DNA from: Deinococcus arboris | GTDB lineage: Bacteria > Deinococcota > Deinococci > Deinococcales > Deinococcaceae | NCBI RefSeq assembly: GCF_009755355.1 | Contig: NZ_WQLB01000031.1 | Location: forward strand, 1 to 55,975 | DNA: 55,975 bases | Direction of reading: 5' to 3' | Shown: piece after piece, positions 29,738 to 38,791 of the stretch | Numbering within the stretch: position 1 is the stretch's first letter | Layout: each line of letters begins with the position of its first letter | The notes under the pieces: generated by a model | Told to the model about the DNA's origin: nothing | Seen by the model: the letters and a program-made list of their open reading frames with translations, nothing else | The model's database searches: none | Made by a program: the position numbers and the translations under genes

Positions 29738-31506
29738 TGACCGCGCCTGCCCTGCACCTGCCTCCGGGCTACCAGCCGTCGCCGGCCGCGCGCATTCTGG
29801 AGGCCGGCAAGGCCCTGATTGACAAACGCAGCGGAGACGCCACCCTAAAGCTGACCGATCAACTCTTCCGTGGCGACCACTGGTTCGGCGGCCTGGGCTG
29901 GCGCGGCCCGCTGCCCGCCCCTGGGAGTCAGGGCGGCGCGCAGGTGGCCCAGGAGATCGAGCGCGTCTTCGTCAGCCGCAACCTGCTGCGCGATGTCGTC
30001 GAGCGCCACCGCAACGGAATTGCAGGCCGTGAGCCCCTGTGGAACTTCATCCCCAAGCGGGCGCTCAAGCCCGACGAGAAGCCCACGGCAGCGGAAGTGG
30101 CTCACATTGACGAGTACACGGCCGCCCTGACGGACTGGTGGGAGGAAAGCGCGGTGTGGCTCCAGATCCACAAGGCCCTGGACACCGCTCTCTGGAGTGG
30201 CAAGGGCCACCTGCGCCTGTTCATCCCGGCGGATGCGCTTGATGATCTGGAGCCCGATGAGCGGGGCCGCGCTCGCCGGGGCATCCGGGCGGGCCTAGCC
30301 CTCTCCGACGCCCTGAAGCGCATCAAGGTCCATGCCACCGAATACGCGCAAACCACCCTGACCCGCACCACGGACGGCCAGGGCACGGGCGCGGTGCACA
30401 GCTGGACGGATGACCGGAATCAGACGCACTACGAGGTGCAGGAACGCACCCGCGACGGCGCGGTGATTCACCCTCAGCTGCTCACCGGCGGGACGGATGC
30501 GGACGGCGCCCCGGCTGTGACCTACCCCGTGCCTGACCTGCTGGTGTACGAGGTCACGCTGCCCCAGCTGGTGACAGACAGCATCCGGCGCCTGAACCTG
30601 ATGCTGGACAAGACCTTGACGATGGGGAGCCGGAACATTGACCTGGGCGGCTTTACTGAGACCACGCTGCTGAATGCCCAGATGCCCGATGGAGAGTGGG
30701 TCAAAGACAAGGACGCGCCGGGCGGAAAACGCTGGGAGAAGGCGCGGCCACACCTGCGCGGCCCCGGCACCATCAATTACGTGCAGGGCGCGGTCATGAA
30801 GAAGGTGGATGAGAGTACGGGCAAGCTTGTGGACGCCGGCCTGGCCACACCCAGCATTGACCACCGCGCGCCCACGCCCTTCACGGTCTTCGCCGACACC
30901 GGGTACGCCGCGCGCGAGATGATCTATGACGAGGCCCGGCAGCTGCACGTCCTGATCACGGGGGACGCGGCGGCCAACGGCATCAGCCGGCAGCAGGCCG
31001 TGAACGACTTCATGTCCAGCTTGGAGCCGACCCGGATCGCTCTGGAAGCCCTGCTCCGGTGGCTGCTGGGCACGGTGCTGGCCCTGGGGCTGCACTTCAC
31101 CGGGCGGGTGGACGAAGGGAAAGCTTACCGGGTGCGGGCGCAGGCGCGGGCCTCGGCGGTGCAGCCCACACCCCAGGAAGTCGAAGCCGCGCTGAAGTTG
31201 CATGAGACCGGCGCCATCAGCGAAGAGAACTTCCTGCAGCGGATTGGCGTGGAAGATGTGGAGGCGGAGCGGGCCGCGCGGGCCAGAGAGGGCATCACGC
31301 CGGCCATTGCCCTGCGGATTGTGGAATCAGCGCCGGCGGCGTGGATTGCGACGCGGGCGCTGCAACTTGGCTTCCCGGCCTTGGGTATCTCGGACGCCGA
31401 TGTGGCGGCCCAGCGTGACTTGGATCTGGCGCCACCCACCGCGCCAGCTGACCCAGACGACGAGCCCGACCCCGACCTGGACCCTGATGCCCGCCCTGAC
31501 ACCTGA
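29737..31506 (+). CDS. Portal protein
   Basis: 589 residues, leaderless start at 29737 defined by the late element. Typical features for a siphovirus portal: F-V-S-R-N-L-L-R-D-V-V-E-R-H-R-N-G-I-A-G near residue 85, a long helix-rich core, E-V-T-L-P-Q-L-V-T-D-S-I-R-R-L-N-L-M-L-D in the middle and an acidic tail (D-P-D-D-E-P-D-P-D-L-D-P-D). It forms the ring through which DNA enters the capsid. Position between terminase and head-morphogenesis genes supports the call. Confidence 0.85.
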   Translation: MTAPALHLPPGYQPSPAARILEAGKALIDKRSGDATLKLTDQLFRGDHWFGGLGWRGPLPAPGSQGGAQVAQEIERVFVSRNLLRDVVERHRNGIAGREPLWNFIPKRALKPDEKPTAAEVAHIDEYTAALTDWWEESAVWLQIHKALDTALWSGKGHLRLFIPADALDDLEPDERGRARRGIRAGLALSDALKRIKVHATEYAQTTLTRTTDGQGTGAVHSWTDDRNQTHYEVQERTRDGAVIHPQLLTGGTDADGAPAVTYPVPDLLVYEVTLPQLVTDSIRRLNLMLDKTLTMGSRNIDLGGFTETTLLNAQMPDGEWVKDKDAPGGKRWEKARPHLRGPGTINYVQGAVMKKVDESTGKLVDAGLATPSIDHRAPTPFTVFADTGYAAREMIYDEARQLHVLITGDAAANGISRQQAVNDFMSSLEPTRIALEALLRWLLGTVLALGLHFTGRVDEGKAYRVRAQARASAVQPTPQEVEAALKLHETGAISEENFLQRIGVEDVEAERAARAREGITPAIALRIVESAPAAWIATRALQLGFPALGISDADVAAQRDLDLAPPTAPADPDDEPDPDLDPDARPDT

Positions 31507-32239
31507 GCACCGCCGGCTCCTGAAGCTGGCCCGGGCGAAGGAAGGCCAGCACCTGGCCAGCGCTCGCAGCGCCGTGTTGGCTCAGTACCGGAAAGACCTC
31601 TTGGCCGACGCCCAGGCGGAACTGGAGCGGGTCTTGGCCCTGCCCCAGGCGCAGCGGCGGGTGCAGTTGCCGAAGGTGCTGGCGCTGATCAGCAAGGCGA
31701 GTACGGTCACCAGGATGCCGCCGGAGCAGGTCTACCGGAGCATTCGTGCCGCTGTTCGGGACCGGGTGCTGAGCGTGGATGAGCTGGCGAGGATCAGCGA
31801 CCCTGGCCTAGCCTTCAATGATTCGAAAGCCCTGCAGGCCCGCGCGGTGGACCGCCAGCGTAAAGACATGAACGGGTACTGGTCGAAAGAGCAGAAACGC
31901 TTCCGGGATGACACGGCCAAAACGGTGCGGGAGGCGATTCGGAAGGGGCTGAGCGTTGAGCAGGCCGCCGGACTGCTGGAAGAGCGCCTGGGGGTCGGCC
32001 GGAACCGGGCGCTTCTGATTGCCGAGGACCAGTTGTTGACTGCGGCGGCCCGCGCAGAGGCTGACCGTCAGCAGGCCCTAGGGCTGACCAGCTACGTGTG
32101 GTGGTCTCGCCTCGACAATCGGGTGCGGCGGCCCCACCAGCTGCTGCATGGCCAGGTGCGCCGGTGGAAGGAAGGCGAGTGGCCGGGTCAAGCCATCAGG
32201 TGTCGGTGCCGCGCGGTGCCCGTGCCGAGGGCGCGGTAA
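31487..32239 (+). CDS. Phage head morphogenesis protein (SPP1 gp7 / Mu F type)
   Basis: 250 residues from ATG 31487, overlapping the portal end by 20 bp. The C-terminus Y-V-W-W-S-R-L-D-N-R-V-R-R-P-H-Q, then W-P-G-Q-A-I-R-C-R-C-R-A-V-P-V is the signature of the family (D-x-R-V-R-x-x-H, then C-R-C). The middle is helical. It is a minor head component acting with the portal. Confidence 0.85.
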   Translation: MPALTPEHRRLLKLARAKEGQHLASARSAVLAQYRKDLLADAQAELERVLALPQAQRRVQLPKVLALISKASTVTRMPPEQVYRSIRAAVRDRVLSVDELARISDPGLAFNDSKALQARAVDRQRKDMNGYWSKEQKRFRDDTAKTVREAIRKGLSVEQAAGLLEERLGVGRNRALLIAEDQLLTAAARAEADRQQALGLTSYVWWSRLDNRVRRPHQLLHGQVRRWKEGEWPGQAIRCRCRAVPVPRAR

Positions 32240-32242
32240 TGT
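32237..32242 (+). promoter_or_regulatory. -10 box of the leaderless gene at 32248
   Basis: TAATGT overlaps the TAA stop of the head gene and is followed by 5 nt and ATG. No late element here, so this gene can be expressed apart from the late genes. Confidence 0.45.
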
Positions 32243-32247
32243 AAATC

Positions 32248-32592
32248 ATGTATCAATTACAGGAGCCGGGAGTTCTACCAGCCTCTTCAGTTTCCTTACC
32301 CTGCTACGATTTGATTGCAGAGTCCACACTTGTTTATAACGGCAAGAGTATTAATTTTGATCCTTCATCACTCACGCCAAAGGAGATACGAGATCTTACA
32401 ATCGGTTCATTTGCCCCACCAATTGTAGGACTCATTGGTTTCCCTGGCCTTGAGATGTATCAAAGCTTGGAGCTGAATCTTGGTTCGCCGAAAGTTAATT
32501 TTAATGGCAAGAGCTATATAGTTAGCCTTCTTAAAGATGAATACAACAGCAGCCCAAAGGAATATTTCGCTGCAAGTCTCCGCTCTATATGA
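32248..32592 (+). CDS. AT-rich hypothetical protein (moron) between head genes
   Basis: 114 residues with no recognised domain (P-C-Y-D-L-I-A-E-S-T, L-I-G-F-P-G-L-E-M-Y). The gene is much more AT-rich than its neighbours, is preceded by its own leaderless -10 box and followed by a terminator: the classical layout of a moron. Confidence 0.7.
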   Translation: MYQLQEPGVLPASSVSLPCYDLIAESTLVYNGKSINFDPSSLTPKEIRDLTIGSFAPPIVGLIGFPGLEMYQSLELNLGSPKVNFNGKSYIVSLLKDEYNSSPKEYFAASLRSI

Positions 32593-32610
32593 TGCTCTTT
32601 GCAAGTTGAG

Positions 32611-32631
32611 CCGCCCTCCGGGGCGGTTTTT
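32611..32631 (+). terminator. Terminator after the AT-rich moron
   Basis: CCGCCC (32611-32616), loop TCCG, GGGCGG (32621-32626), five T. Late element 4 follows 7 bases later. Confidence 0.8.
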
Positions 32632-32638
32632 GTTTGGG

Positions 32639-32666
32639 TGTCACGCGTCGCCTGAACCTATCTCTA
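32639..32666 (+). promoter_or_regulatory. Late promoter element 4 (with untranslated leader)
   Basis: TGTCACGC (32639-32646), 7 nt, GAACCT, 6 nt, A at 32666, here not part of a start codon. The scaffold gene starts 70 bp downstream at an AAGGAG site. This copy shows that the element marks a transcription start rather than a start codon. Confidence 0.7.
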
Positions 32667-32735
32667 CGCGCCAAGGGCGCCCCTTCCCCACGCCCGCAGG
32701 GCGGGCCCACCTCTTCCACTCAAGGAGTGACCTGA

Positions 32736-33503
32736 ATGCCGAAGTCCTGGACGGAGTACCTCGAAGACCACAACAATGACGCCACCGCTGCCGGCGAGGC
32801 CGCCGCGCGCGATGTGGCCTCCCGTGAGCGTGAGAACGGCGCGGCGCGCACGTTCAAGCGCACCTTCGAGTCTGTCTTGCAGGAACTCGACATTCCGCAG
32901 ACCCGTGAGGGCGCCACGTTGCTTATGGAGCGACTGGACGCCGCAAACGACACCAGTAACCGCGTGCCCCAGGGGGGCCTCGCCTTGACGGCTGAGCAGC
33001 GCGCGACCTGGGAGCAAGTGCAGCCGCTGCTGCGCGACGGTGAGCAGACCCTGACGCCGGCCCAAGTCTGGGAACGGCTGGACCAGGGGGTACAGGCCAC
33101 CCAGCGTGAGCAGCTGCGCACCATCACCGACGCCTCGGGCGCTCGCCTGAGCGTGCTGCAAGACCGGTTGCGCGGCACCAACCTGCGGGTTGAACTGCGC
33201 GACCGCACCGAAAACGGCCAGCCGGTCAAGGACGCGCAGGGCAACGTCATCCGCGACGCGCGGGTGATCGAGACCGTCAGCGGCCAAGACACCGACCGGG
33301 GCGTGCTCAGGGAGTACGCGCAGGCCAACTGGGGGGACTACTTCACGTCCCTCTTCCCCGCGACCACCCAGACCACAGGAATGGTCGTGACCCCACAAGC
33401 CGGCGCCACGGGCGCTGGCGAAGGCCTCTCCAGTTACGCCGCCAAGGTGCTGGCCGACCGGCAGGCCGCCGCCAATCCCACCCCTCCTGGAGGAACCGCA
33501 TGA
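32736..33503 (+). CDS. Scaffold-like protein
   Basis: 255 residues, AAGGAG upstream. Charged, helical and low in hydrophobics (W-T-E-Y-L-E-D-H-N-N-D-A-T-A-A-G-E-A-A), with Gly/Ala/Pro-rich C-terminal 50 residues. Position just before decoration and capsid genes is where siphoviruses carry the internal scaffold. No protease gene is seen nearby. Assignment by position and composition. Confidence 0.6.
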   Translation: MPKSWTEYLEDHNNDATAAGEAAARDVASRERENGAARTFKRTFESVLQELDIPQTREGATLLMERLDAANDTSNRVPQGGLALTAEQRATWEQVQPLLRDGEQTLTPAQVWERLDQGVQATQREQLRTITDASGARLSVLQDRLRGTNLRVELRDRTENGQPVKDAQGNVIRDARVIETVSGQDTDRGVLREYAQANWGDYFTSLFPATTQTTGMVVTPQAGATGAGEGLSSYAAKVLADRQAAANPTPPGGTA

Positions 33504-33919
33504 CCCTCAAGATTTACGGGCTGCCGGCCTTTGTCGCCGATCGCAGCAGCATGGACACCTTCGGTACCGGCGTCCAGATCAACTTCGCGCTGTTCACGGA
33601 CGCCAAGTACGGCACCGCCGGCTCACGCCGCATTCCGGCGGGCACCGCCATTGAGCCCACCGGCAACGGCACCACGGGCGTCTACCTGTGCGGCCCCGCC
33701 GCCGGTACGGCCGGCAAGCCCCAGCTGCTACTGAAGACCGACGCGGAAGAAGACAGCCGCGCGGACGCGGCCAGCGGCTACGGCGCCTACGCCGGCGGCG
33801 TGGTGTACGAAACCCTGTTGCCCGACGCGAGCGGCAGCCCCCGTGCCCTGGCCAACGCCACCGTCCGCACCGCCCTGGCCACCCGCTTCGTGTTCATGAC
33901 CTACGAGGACAAACGATGA
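33500..33919 (+). CDS. Head decoration protein
   Basis: 139 residues, coupled to the scaffold (ATGA) and capsid (ATGA) genes. Beta-rich with I-P-A-G-T-A-I-E-P-T near residue 47 and an ending A-T-R-F-V-F-M-T-Y-E. Placement and plan are those of gpD/SHP-type proteins that stabilise the capsid exterior. Confidence 0.65.
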   Translation: MTLKIYGLPAFVADRSSMDTFGTGVQINFALFTDAKYGTAGSRRIPAGTAIEPTGNGTTGVYLCGPAAGTAGKPQLLLKTDAEEDSRADAASGYGAYAGGVVYETLLPDASGSPRALANATVRTALATRFVFMTYEDKR

Positions 33920-35067
33920 ACCTCACCTGGGCTCAAGTCATTGCCGCGCTGTCCGCCGGACGCGCCCTGATTCAGATTGCCAACACCCCGCCTGCGGCCT
34001 CCGAGTATCTGTCGGGCCGCTTCCTGCCCCGCGTGCAGATGCCGGACTACGACATCGACGGCGGCCTGATGGAAGTGCAGACTGTCATGGCCGGCCACGT
34101 CGGGATGGACAGCAAGTACCCGCAGGGCAGCGCCATTCAGCTGACCAATTTCAACCACAAGACCGCCAAGCTGGCCCAGTCGGTGGTGCTGGACGAGGCG
34201 CCGGCCCGCAACCTTCAGCGCCTGCTGCTGCTGGCCACGGCGGGCCAGGCGCAGGGCCGCAGCGTGAATGACTTCATGGGCGAAGCGGGTTTGAACCTCT
34301 ACACCAAGGGCGTGGTGCAGTCGCTGGACGACAGCGCCGAGTACCTGAATATGCAGGCCCTGATGCGCGGCAAGATCGACTGGACCTTCAATGGCCGCCG
34401 CCTGCTGGTGGACTACAAGGTGCCGGCGGGCAACAAGATCAGCCTGACGGGCACCAACAAGCTGAGTGGCACCACGTCCGGCTTCTGGAAGGCGATCAGC
34501 GACGCCGAGAAGATCGTGAAGGGCAGCGTGGGCATCGTCTGCAGTCAGGCCACGCTGCAGGTCATCATCGACAACCCCGTGCACCGCATTCAGATCGTGA
34601 GCGATGTGTACAGCCCGGAGCGCAACATCCGCACGGTGCAGATCCGGCGCACGCAGAGCCTGCAAAGCGACGGCAACGGCGGCTTCGTGATCGCCAGCAC
34701 GGGGGACCAGGCGCAGTCCACCACCCTGATCGGGTACGGCCGCGAGGGACAGGTCATCGATCCCACCACGCCCGGCGAGACCATCGGGGTGCAGATGGCA
34801 CCCAACAACGTGATTGCGGTGATTGGCCGCAACACCACCGGGCAACTGGTCAGTCTGTCGGGCACGCCCATTCCGGAGCAGGCGCTGGGGTACTACCACG
34901 TGGCTCCCACGGTGGAAGGCACCTGGCGGGGTGAGCCGCTGGGCCGCTGGGGGCGGCTGTTCAGCCCAGAAGGCGATCCTTACCAGCTGGTGGCGGAGGG
35001 GACAGAGAACGGCTTGCCCGTCATCCGCAACGCCAAGCGTCTGGTCATCATCGAAAGCGAGGCCTGA
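33916..35067 (+). CDS. Major capsid protein
   Basis: 383 residues from ATG 33916. F-L-P-R-V-Q-M-P-D-Y-D-I-D-G-G near residue 35, then long alternation of strands and helices, R-N-I-R-T-V-Q-I-R-R-T near 238 and V-I-R-N-A-K-R-L-V-I at the end. Order after scaffold and decoration genes and before connector genes fits the gpE-like major capsid protein. It builds the icosahedral shell. Confidence 0.85.
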   Translation: MNLTWAQVIAALSAGRALIQIANTPPAASEYLSGRFLPRVQMPDYDIDGGLMEVQTVMAGHVGMDSKYPQGSAIQLTNFNHKTAKLAQSVVLDEAPARNLQRLLLLATAGQAQGRSVNDFMGEAGLNLYTKGVVQSLDDSAEYLNMQALMRGKIDWTFNGRRLLVDYKVPAGNKISLTGTNKLSGTTSGFWKAISDAEKIVKGSVGIVCSQATLQVIIDNPVHRIQIVSDVYSPERNIRTVQIRRTQSLQSDGNGGFVIASTGDQAQSTTLIGYGREGQVIDPTTPGETIGVQMAPNNVIAVIGRNTTGQLVSLSGTPIPEQALGYYHVAPTVEGTWRGEPLGRWGRLFSPEGDPYQLVAEGTENGLPVIRNAKRLVIIESEA

Positions 35068-35069
35068 GC

Positions 35070-35666
35070 ATGAGTGACCGTGTGAAAGTGACGGCCCTGG
35101 GCCAGACGTACCGGCACCGGGGCGAGGCCTTCGGGCCGTTCGTGGCCACGCCGGAGCAGCCGTTTACCGAGGTGCCGGCGGCCATTCAACTGGTGAGCGG
35201 CGCCCCGGTATATGACGAGGCGCAGGCACCTGCCGAGCCAGGTGTGGACATTCAGGAACTGCTGGACGCCAACGCTGGGCTGAAGGCCGATCTGGACACA
35301 GCCCAGCGCGAAGGGTCAGAAGCTCAGCGGCGTTTCGAACACGAGCAGGCCCAGCACGAGAAAACCCGTGAAGGGTACGCTGAGTTCAGCAACCAGTACG
35401 AAACGAAGAAGGCGGCGTGGGAGACCGACCGCGCGGCCCTGGTGGAGCAGATTGATCAGGGGGCAGAGCAACTCCGCGCGCTGGAAGTGCAGTTGGCGGA
35501 GGCGCAGAACACTGCCCAGGTCGCCCCTGCGCCTCTCACTCTCCCCGAAGGCCTGCGCGACCAGATCGCCGGTCTCAAGGGCGTGAGCGTCCGCCAGGCT
35601 GACGAGATCATGGATCTCTTCCGCGCGGCTCTGGGCATCGTGCCCACTGGGGACGCTTCCGCATGA
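35070..35666 (+). CDS. Coiled-coil head-region protein
   Basis: 198 residues. A short beta-rich start (V-T-A-L-G-Q-T-Y-R-H-R-G) is followed by a long coiled coil (about 65-150, D-I-Q-E-L-L-D-A-N-A-G-L-K-A-D-L-D-T) and a C-terminal helix-hairpin-like G-V-S-V-R-Q-A-D-E-I-M-D. Likely a head or neck accessory protein; exact role unknown. Confidence 0.7.
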   Translation: MSDRVKVTALGQTYRHRGEAFGPFVATPEQPFTEVPAAIQLVSGAPVYDEAQAPAEPGVDIQELLDANAGLKADLDTAQREGSEAQRRFEHEQAQHEKTREGYAEFSNQYETKKAAWETDRAALVEQIDQGAEQLRALEVQLAEAQNTAQVAPAPLTLPEGLRDQIAGLKGVSVRQADEIMDLFRAALGIVPTGDASA

Positions 35667-35827
35667 GCAGCGCGCGCCGGGATGCCGAAACGCTGCTGGG
35701 CCAGGTCCTGAACCTGGACGCCCGGCTGCGTTCGGTCGTGACCGGCCAGCCCGTCCCGGCGCCGACCCCTGACGCCGCGCGCCAGGTCGTCAAGATCGTT
35801 CAGGAACCCAAGGCGGGCCGGAAATGA
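35663..35827 (+). CDS. Small hypothetical protein in the head-connector cluster
   Basis: 54 residues with ATGA overlaps at both ends (35663 and 35824): M-S-S-A-R-R-D-A-E-T-L-L-G-Q, then a Pro/Ala stretch and Q-V-V-K-I-V-Q-E. Real by coupling; function unknown. Confidence 0.65.
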   Translation: MSSARRDAETLLGQVLNLDARLRSVVTGQPVPAPTPDAARQVVKIVQEPKAGRK

Positions 35828-36198
35828 CCCTTACCGTCCCCGAATTCCCTCTGAGCCTGGCGGCAGGCCTACAACACCTGCAGGACGCCCTAGGCGAGGG
35901 GTATGGGGGCAACCTGGACACTGACGCCCTCACCCGGGCTCTGTCCGTGGACGCGCTGCGGGTGGACACGGCCGTGCATCCCCGGCCCTGGGCAACGGCC
36001 GCCCGCCTCATCACCGACAACACGGAGTACGAGGTCAGCAAGGGCCTGAACGCCCGCATTGATCGCAAGCTCAGTGGCCTGGAAGAGCAGCAGATGCAGG
36101 CCGACGCAATCGCCGGCATCCTGCACCTGTTGCCCCGGACGGACGAGACGAGCTGGCCGCCCCGCAGTGGCAGTGTGGCAACGGACGGGGTGTTCTGA
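35824..36198 (+). CDS. Head-tail connector / adaptor protein
   Basis: 124 residues, mostly helical, with V-H-P-R-P-W-A-T-A-A-R-L-I-T-D-N-T-E-Y-E-V in the centre. Position right after the capsid cluster and before the tail-completion genes fits the gp6/gp15-type adaptor that sits below the portal. Confidence 0.6.
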   Translation: MTLTVPEFPLSLAAGLQHLQDALGEGYGGNLDTDALTRALSVDALRVDTAVHPRPWATAARLITDNTEYEVSKGLNARIDRKLSGLEEQQMQADAIAGILHLLPRTDETSWPPRSGSVATDGVF

Positions 36199-36199
36199 C

Positions 36200-36583
36200 G
36201 TGCGGGTGGATGCTCGCCCCTTCTTCAAACTGGTCACGCCCTCCGGGACCGTGACCAAATGCCTGCGCCCTGACTTTAATGGGCGCAGCGTGGGCGTTGG
36301 GGGCGGCACTGGGCCGCAGGGCCTGGTCAGCGTGGTGGCCACCCACACGGTGATGGTCTTCAATCCCCTCGCCAGTGACCTGGTCGTCAACGCCGCGGTG
36401 ACGCTGAACGACACCACGCCCCCCGGCCGGTACCGGGTGCTGCAGGTGGCCACCGAACCGGCGGGTGCCACTGTCTATCTGGCCGCTGACCCCGCTGAGG
36501 GTGAAGCTCCCTATCAGCCGGATCAACCCGACGACCCCCCACGCACCGGTCAGAGACTGCCCTATGTTGCGTCTGACAGCTAG
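36200..36583 (+). CDS. Head closure-like protein
   Basis: 127 residues from GTG 36200. V-D-A-R-P-F-F-K-L-V-T, then a run of beta strands (V-A-T-H-T-V-M-V-F-N-P, R-Y-R-V-L-Q-V-A-T-E). Size and beta content fit a stopper protein. An imperfect copy of the late element (GGTCACGC) lies inside the gene at 36232. Confidence 0.55.
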   Translation: MRVDARPFFKLVTPSGTVTKCLRPDFNGRSVGVGGGTGPQGLVSVVATHTVMVFNPLASDLVVNAAVTLNDTTPPGRYRVLQVATEPAGATVYLAADPAEGEAPYQPDQPDDPPRTGQRLPYVASDS

Positions 36584-37034
36584 CCTGGACCTCTACGGCA
36601 ACCCTACCCTCCGGCGCCGTCTGGAGCGCTTGGGCGAAGTGCCGGTGGAAGTGGCCCGTGAACTCGCCAAGCAGACGGCTGTGGTCCTCACGCGTGAGGC
36701 CAAGGCCAACCTACAGTTTCAGAGTGCCCGTACCCTAGGCCGCCGCTCGGGCAACCTGATCACGCACACGCGCGCCTTCGCCCGGGACACGCCTAATGGG
36801 GCCACTGTCGAGCTCTACACGCTGTTCTACGGCCGAGTGAATGCCCGCGGCATGGAGATTGAGGCGAAGAATGTTCCCTACCTCGTGTTCCGCATTGGCA
36901 ACCGCTTCTTTCGCAAGCGCAGCGTGATCATCCCCGCTCGTGACTGGGACCGCCTGGCCATTGAGCGCACGCGGGCGCAGATTCCCCGCCTGACCCGGCA
37001 GGCTGTCACCGCGCGCATGAGGATTGCTCCATGA
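36564..37034 (+). CDS. HK97 gp10-like neck/tail protein
   Basis: 156 residues from ATG 36564, overlapping the previous gene by 20 bp. Long N-terminal helix (R-R-R-L-E-R-L-G-E-V-P-V-E-V-A-R-E-L-A-K-Q) then V-L-T-R-E-A-K-A-N-L and a basic C-terminus, as in the gp10-like neck family. It joins head and tail. Confidence 0.65.
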   Translation: MLRLTASLDLYGNPTLRRRLERLGEVPVEVARELAKQTAVVLTREAKANLQFQSARTLGRRSGNLITHTRAFARDTPNGATVELYTLFYGRVNARGMEIEAKNVPYLVFRIGNRFFRKRSVIIPARDWDRLAIERTRAQIPRLTRQAVTARMRIAP

Positions 37035-37468
37035 GGCCAAGCGAGAACGTCAAGATCCTGCTGGAAAACATCGGCCGCGAGGTGCACGCCGAACTGAGCG
37101 GCGCCGGCGCCATTGCCGAGTGGCGCGCGCCCATCGTGAGGGCCGTGACCACGAACGACCTGGGGCCCTGGATGATCTTCACCATCGTGGGGCCGCTTGA
37201 CGACAAAGACCTGGTAGCAGATCTCGGCCAGACTGCGCAGATTTCGGCCCTGATCCTGGTCAACGCCACCTTCGAAATCAGCGAAACCAATGCCCACTAC
37301 CTCAGCACCTTCGACGCCCGTGTGGGCATCGTGCGCGCCATTCAGCGTGTGCTTCGAGAAGCCCCGCCTCAACTCACGACCATCTGGCGCGGCGAGGAGG
37401 AAGCCGAAGTGAAGGGCTGCACCCTCAGTCAATCGCAGGTTGTCATTCAATGGAACGAACCCGCTTAA
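37031..37468 (+). CDS. Tail terminator-like protein
   Basis: 145 residues, ATGA overlap. A mixed alpha/beta fold with V-K-I-L-L-E-N-I-G-R-E-V-H at the N-terminus and L-I-L-V-N-A-T-F-E-I-S in the middle. It precedes the tail tube gene, where siphoviruses carry the protein that caps the tube. By position. Confidence 0.55.
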   Translation: MRPSENVKILLENIGREVHAELSGAGAIAEWRAPIVRAVTTNDLGPWMIFTIVGPLDDKDLVADLGQTAQISALILVNATFEISETNAHYLSTFDARVGIVRAIQRVLREAPPQLTTIWRGEEEAEVKGCTLSQSQVVIQWNEPA

Positions 37469-37477
37469 AGGAGTGTT

Positions 37478-37738
37478 ATGAGCGACAAAGAACAGTGGTT
37501 TGAAGGGAAGGCCGACGCCCCCGAAGGGGTAATCCCTGGCGTGGGCAAGGTGGGGCCTGGTGTAAAAGTTCTCGCTCGCAGTCTGGAGCACGCTGAAGCC
37601 CTGAAGGCGACGGGCTACTACAAGGCCAGCACAGCCCCCAAGCTGGACACCCCTGAGAGCGAAGATGATGCGAAGGCTGGGCAGACACTGGCTCCAGATG
37701 CCCCAGCGCCTGAGAAGCGCGCGAAGGACGGTAAATAA
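37478..37738 (+). CDS. Small acidic hypothetical protein before the tail tube gene
   Basis: 86 residues, AAGGAG upstream. A short ordered part (V-G-P-G-V-K-V-L-A-R-S-L-E-H-A-E-A-L-K-A-T-G) is followed by a charged, disordered tail ending K-R-A-K-D-G-K. TAATG overlap with the tail tube gene. Function unknown. Confidence 0.7.
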   Translation: MSDKEQWFEGKADAPEGVIPGVGKVGPGVKVLARSLEHAEALKATGYYKASTAPKLDTPESEDDAKAGQTLAPDAPAPEKRAKDGK

Positions 37739-38694
37739 TGCCCTGGACACAGCGCCCTGGACTTGGGCAGTACGGTGCCATCATGATCGCCCTGCAAACG
37801 GCAGTCGGCACGGCGGCCACCACGCCCACGCACACCTTGAAGGCCACGCAGTACATGCCGCCCCTCGAACAGTTGCTGAGAACGAAAGATGCCGGCACTA
37901 TTGGCAGCATTCGCAACCGTCGTAGCCGCGTGCAGGGAGTCCAGGCGGATGCCCGCACGATCACTGTCGAAATGACAATGAGCGCGCTGAGCGAGCTGCT
38001 GAAAGTGCTCGGGCCAGTGGCGACGAGCGTCATTACGCCGTCCGATACCAACTGGGAGGCGTTGGCGCCAGGGATTCCCCTGACAGTCTGGCAATTACAC
38101 CCTACTGGGGATCGTGTGGCGAAAGACGTACAGATCGGCAGTATTCAGCTGACGGTAGGAGCCCGTGCGAACGTTACAGCGCAGATCAGCTTCATGGTCA
38201 CGAGCAGCCAGGCCCTGGGCACCGCGCCTGCGCTGCCAGTCACACCAAACGATCAACTCCAGTACAAGCACTTCTGGCTCAAAGTCAACGATGTGCTGTA
38301 CAAGCCTGAACTGGGCGGCGTGAATATTCAGGTTCCGATGGCTGTGGTGGACGGTGCCAACGGGACAGTCAACGGTGCCTCAGGGACGGCCGCCCAGGCC
38401 AATTACCCAATTGGCTGGGAACGGACTGACAGCCCGACGATCACGACCACATTCAGCTTGCCGGCGCTCGTCACAGCTCTCCGAGATGCGTACGAGCAGA
38501 ACACGCTGGTCAAGGTCGAAAGTGGCTTCACACTCCCTGGTGGCACACCAAAGACATTGAAATTCACAGTGAACACGGCTGAGGTCAACAGCGTGAACGT
38601 GCCTGCGGGAACTGACCGTATTGTGGTGCCCTATGAGGCTGTGGGCGTCAGCGAAGACACCTTGGCGGAATACTCAATTACCTTGCCTGCCTGA
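37738..38694 (+). CDS. Major tail (tube) protein
   Basis: 318 residues. Beta-rich with many Thr/Val strands (A-R-T-I-T-V-E-M-T-M-S, V-Q-I-G-S-I-Q-L-T-V, T-I-T-T-T-F-S-L) as in phage tail tube proteins, and located just before the chaperone and tape-measure genes. It polymerises around the tape measure into the tail tube. A strong terminator follows. Confidence 0.75.
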   Translation: MPWTQRPGLGQYGAIMIALQTAVGTAATTPTHTLKATQYMPPLEQLLRTKDAGTIGSIRNRRSRVQGVQADARTITVEMTMSALSELLKVLGPVATSVITPSDTNWEALAPGIPLTVWQLHPTGDRVAKDVQIGSIQLTVGARANVTAQISFMVTSSQALGTAPALPVTPNDQLQYKHFWLKVNDVLYKPELGGVNIQVPMAVVDGANGTVNGASGTAAQANYPIGWERTDSPTITTTFSLPALVTALRDAYEQNTLVKVESGFTLPGGTPKTLKFTVNTAEVNSVNVPAGTDRIVVPYEAVGVSEDTLAEYSITLPA

Positions 38695-38710
38695 GCACGA
38701 CGTGAACAGA

Positions 38711-38743
38711 AGCCTCTTGCGCCTTCGTGCCAAGAGGCTTTTT
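38711..38743 (+). terminator. Terminator after the tail tube gene
   Basis: AGCCTCTTG (38711-38719), 11-nt loop, CAAGAGGCT (38731-38739), then T5 ending at 38743. Confidence 0.85.
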
Positions 38744-38791
38744 AGTCTGTAGCTTAAAAAGCTCGGCCTGGTCAATCTTTTTCTTAAATCG

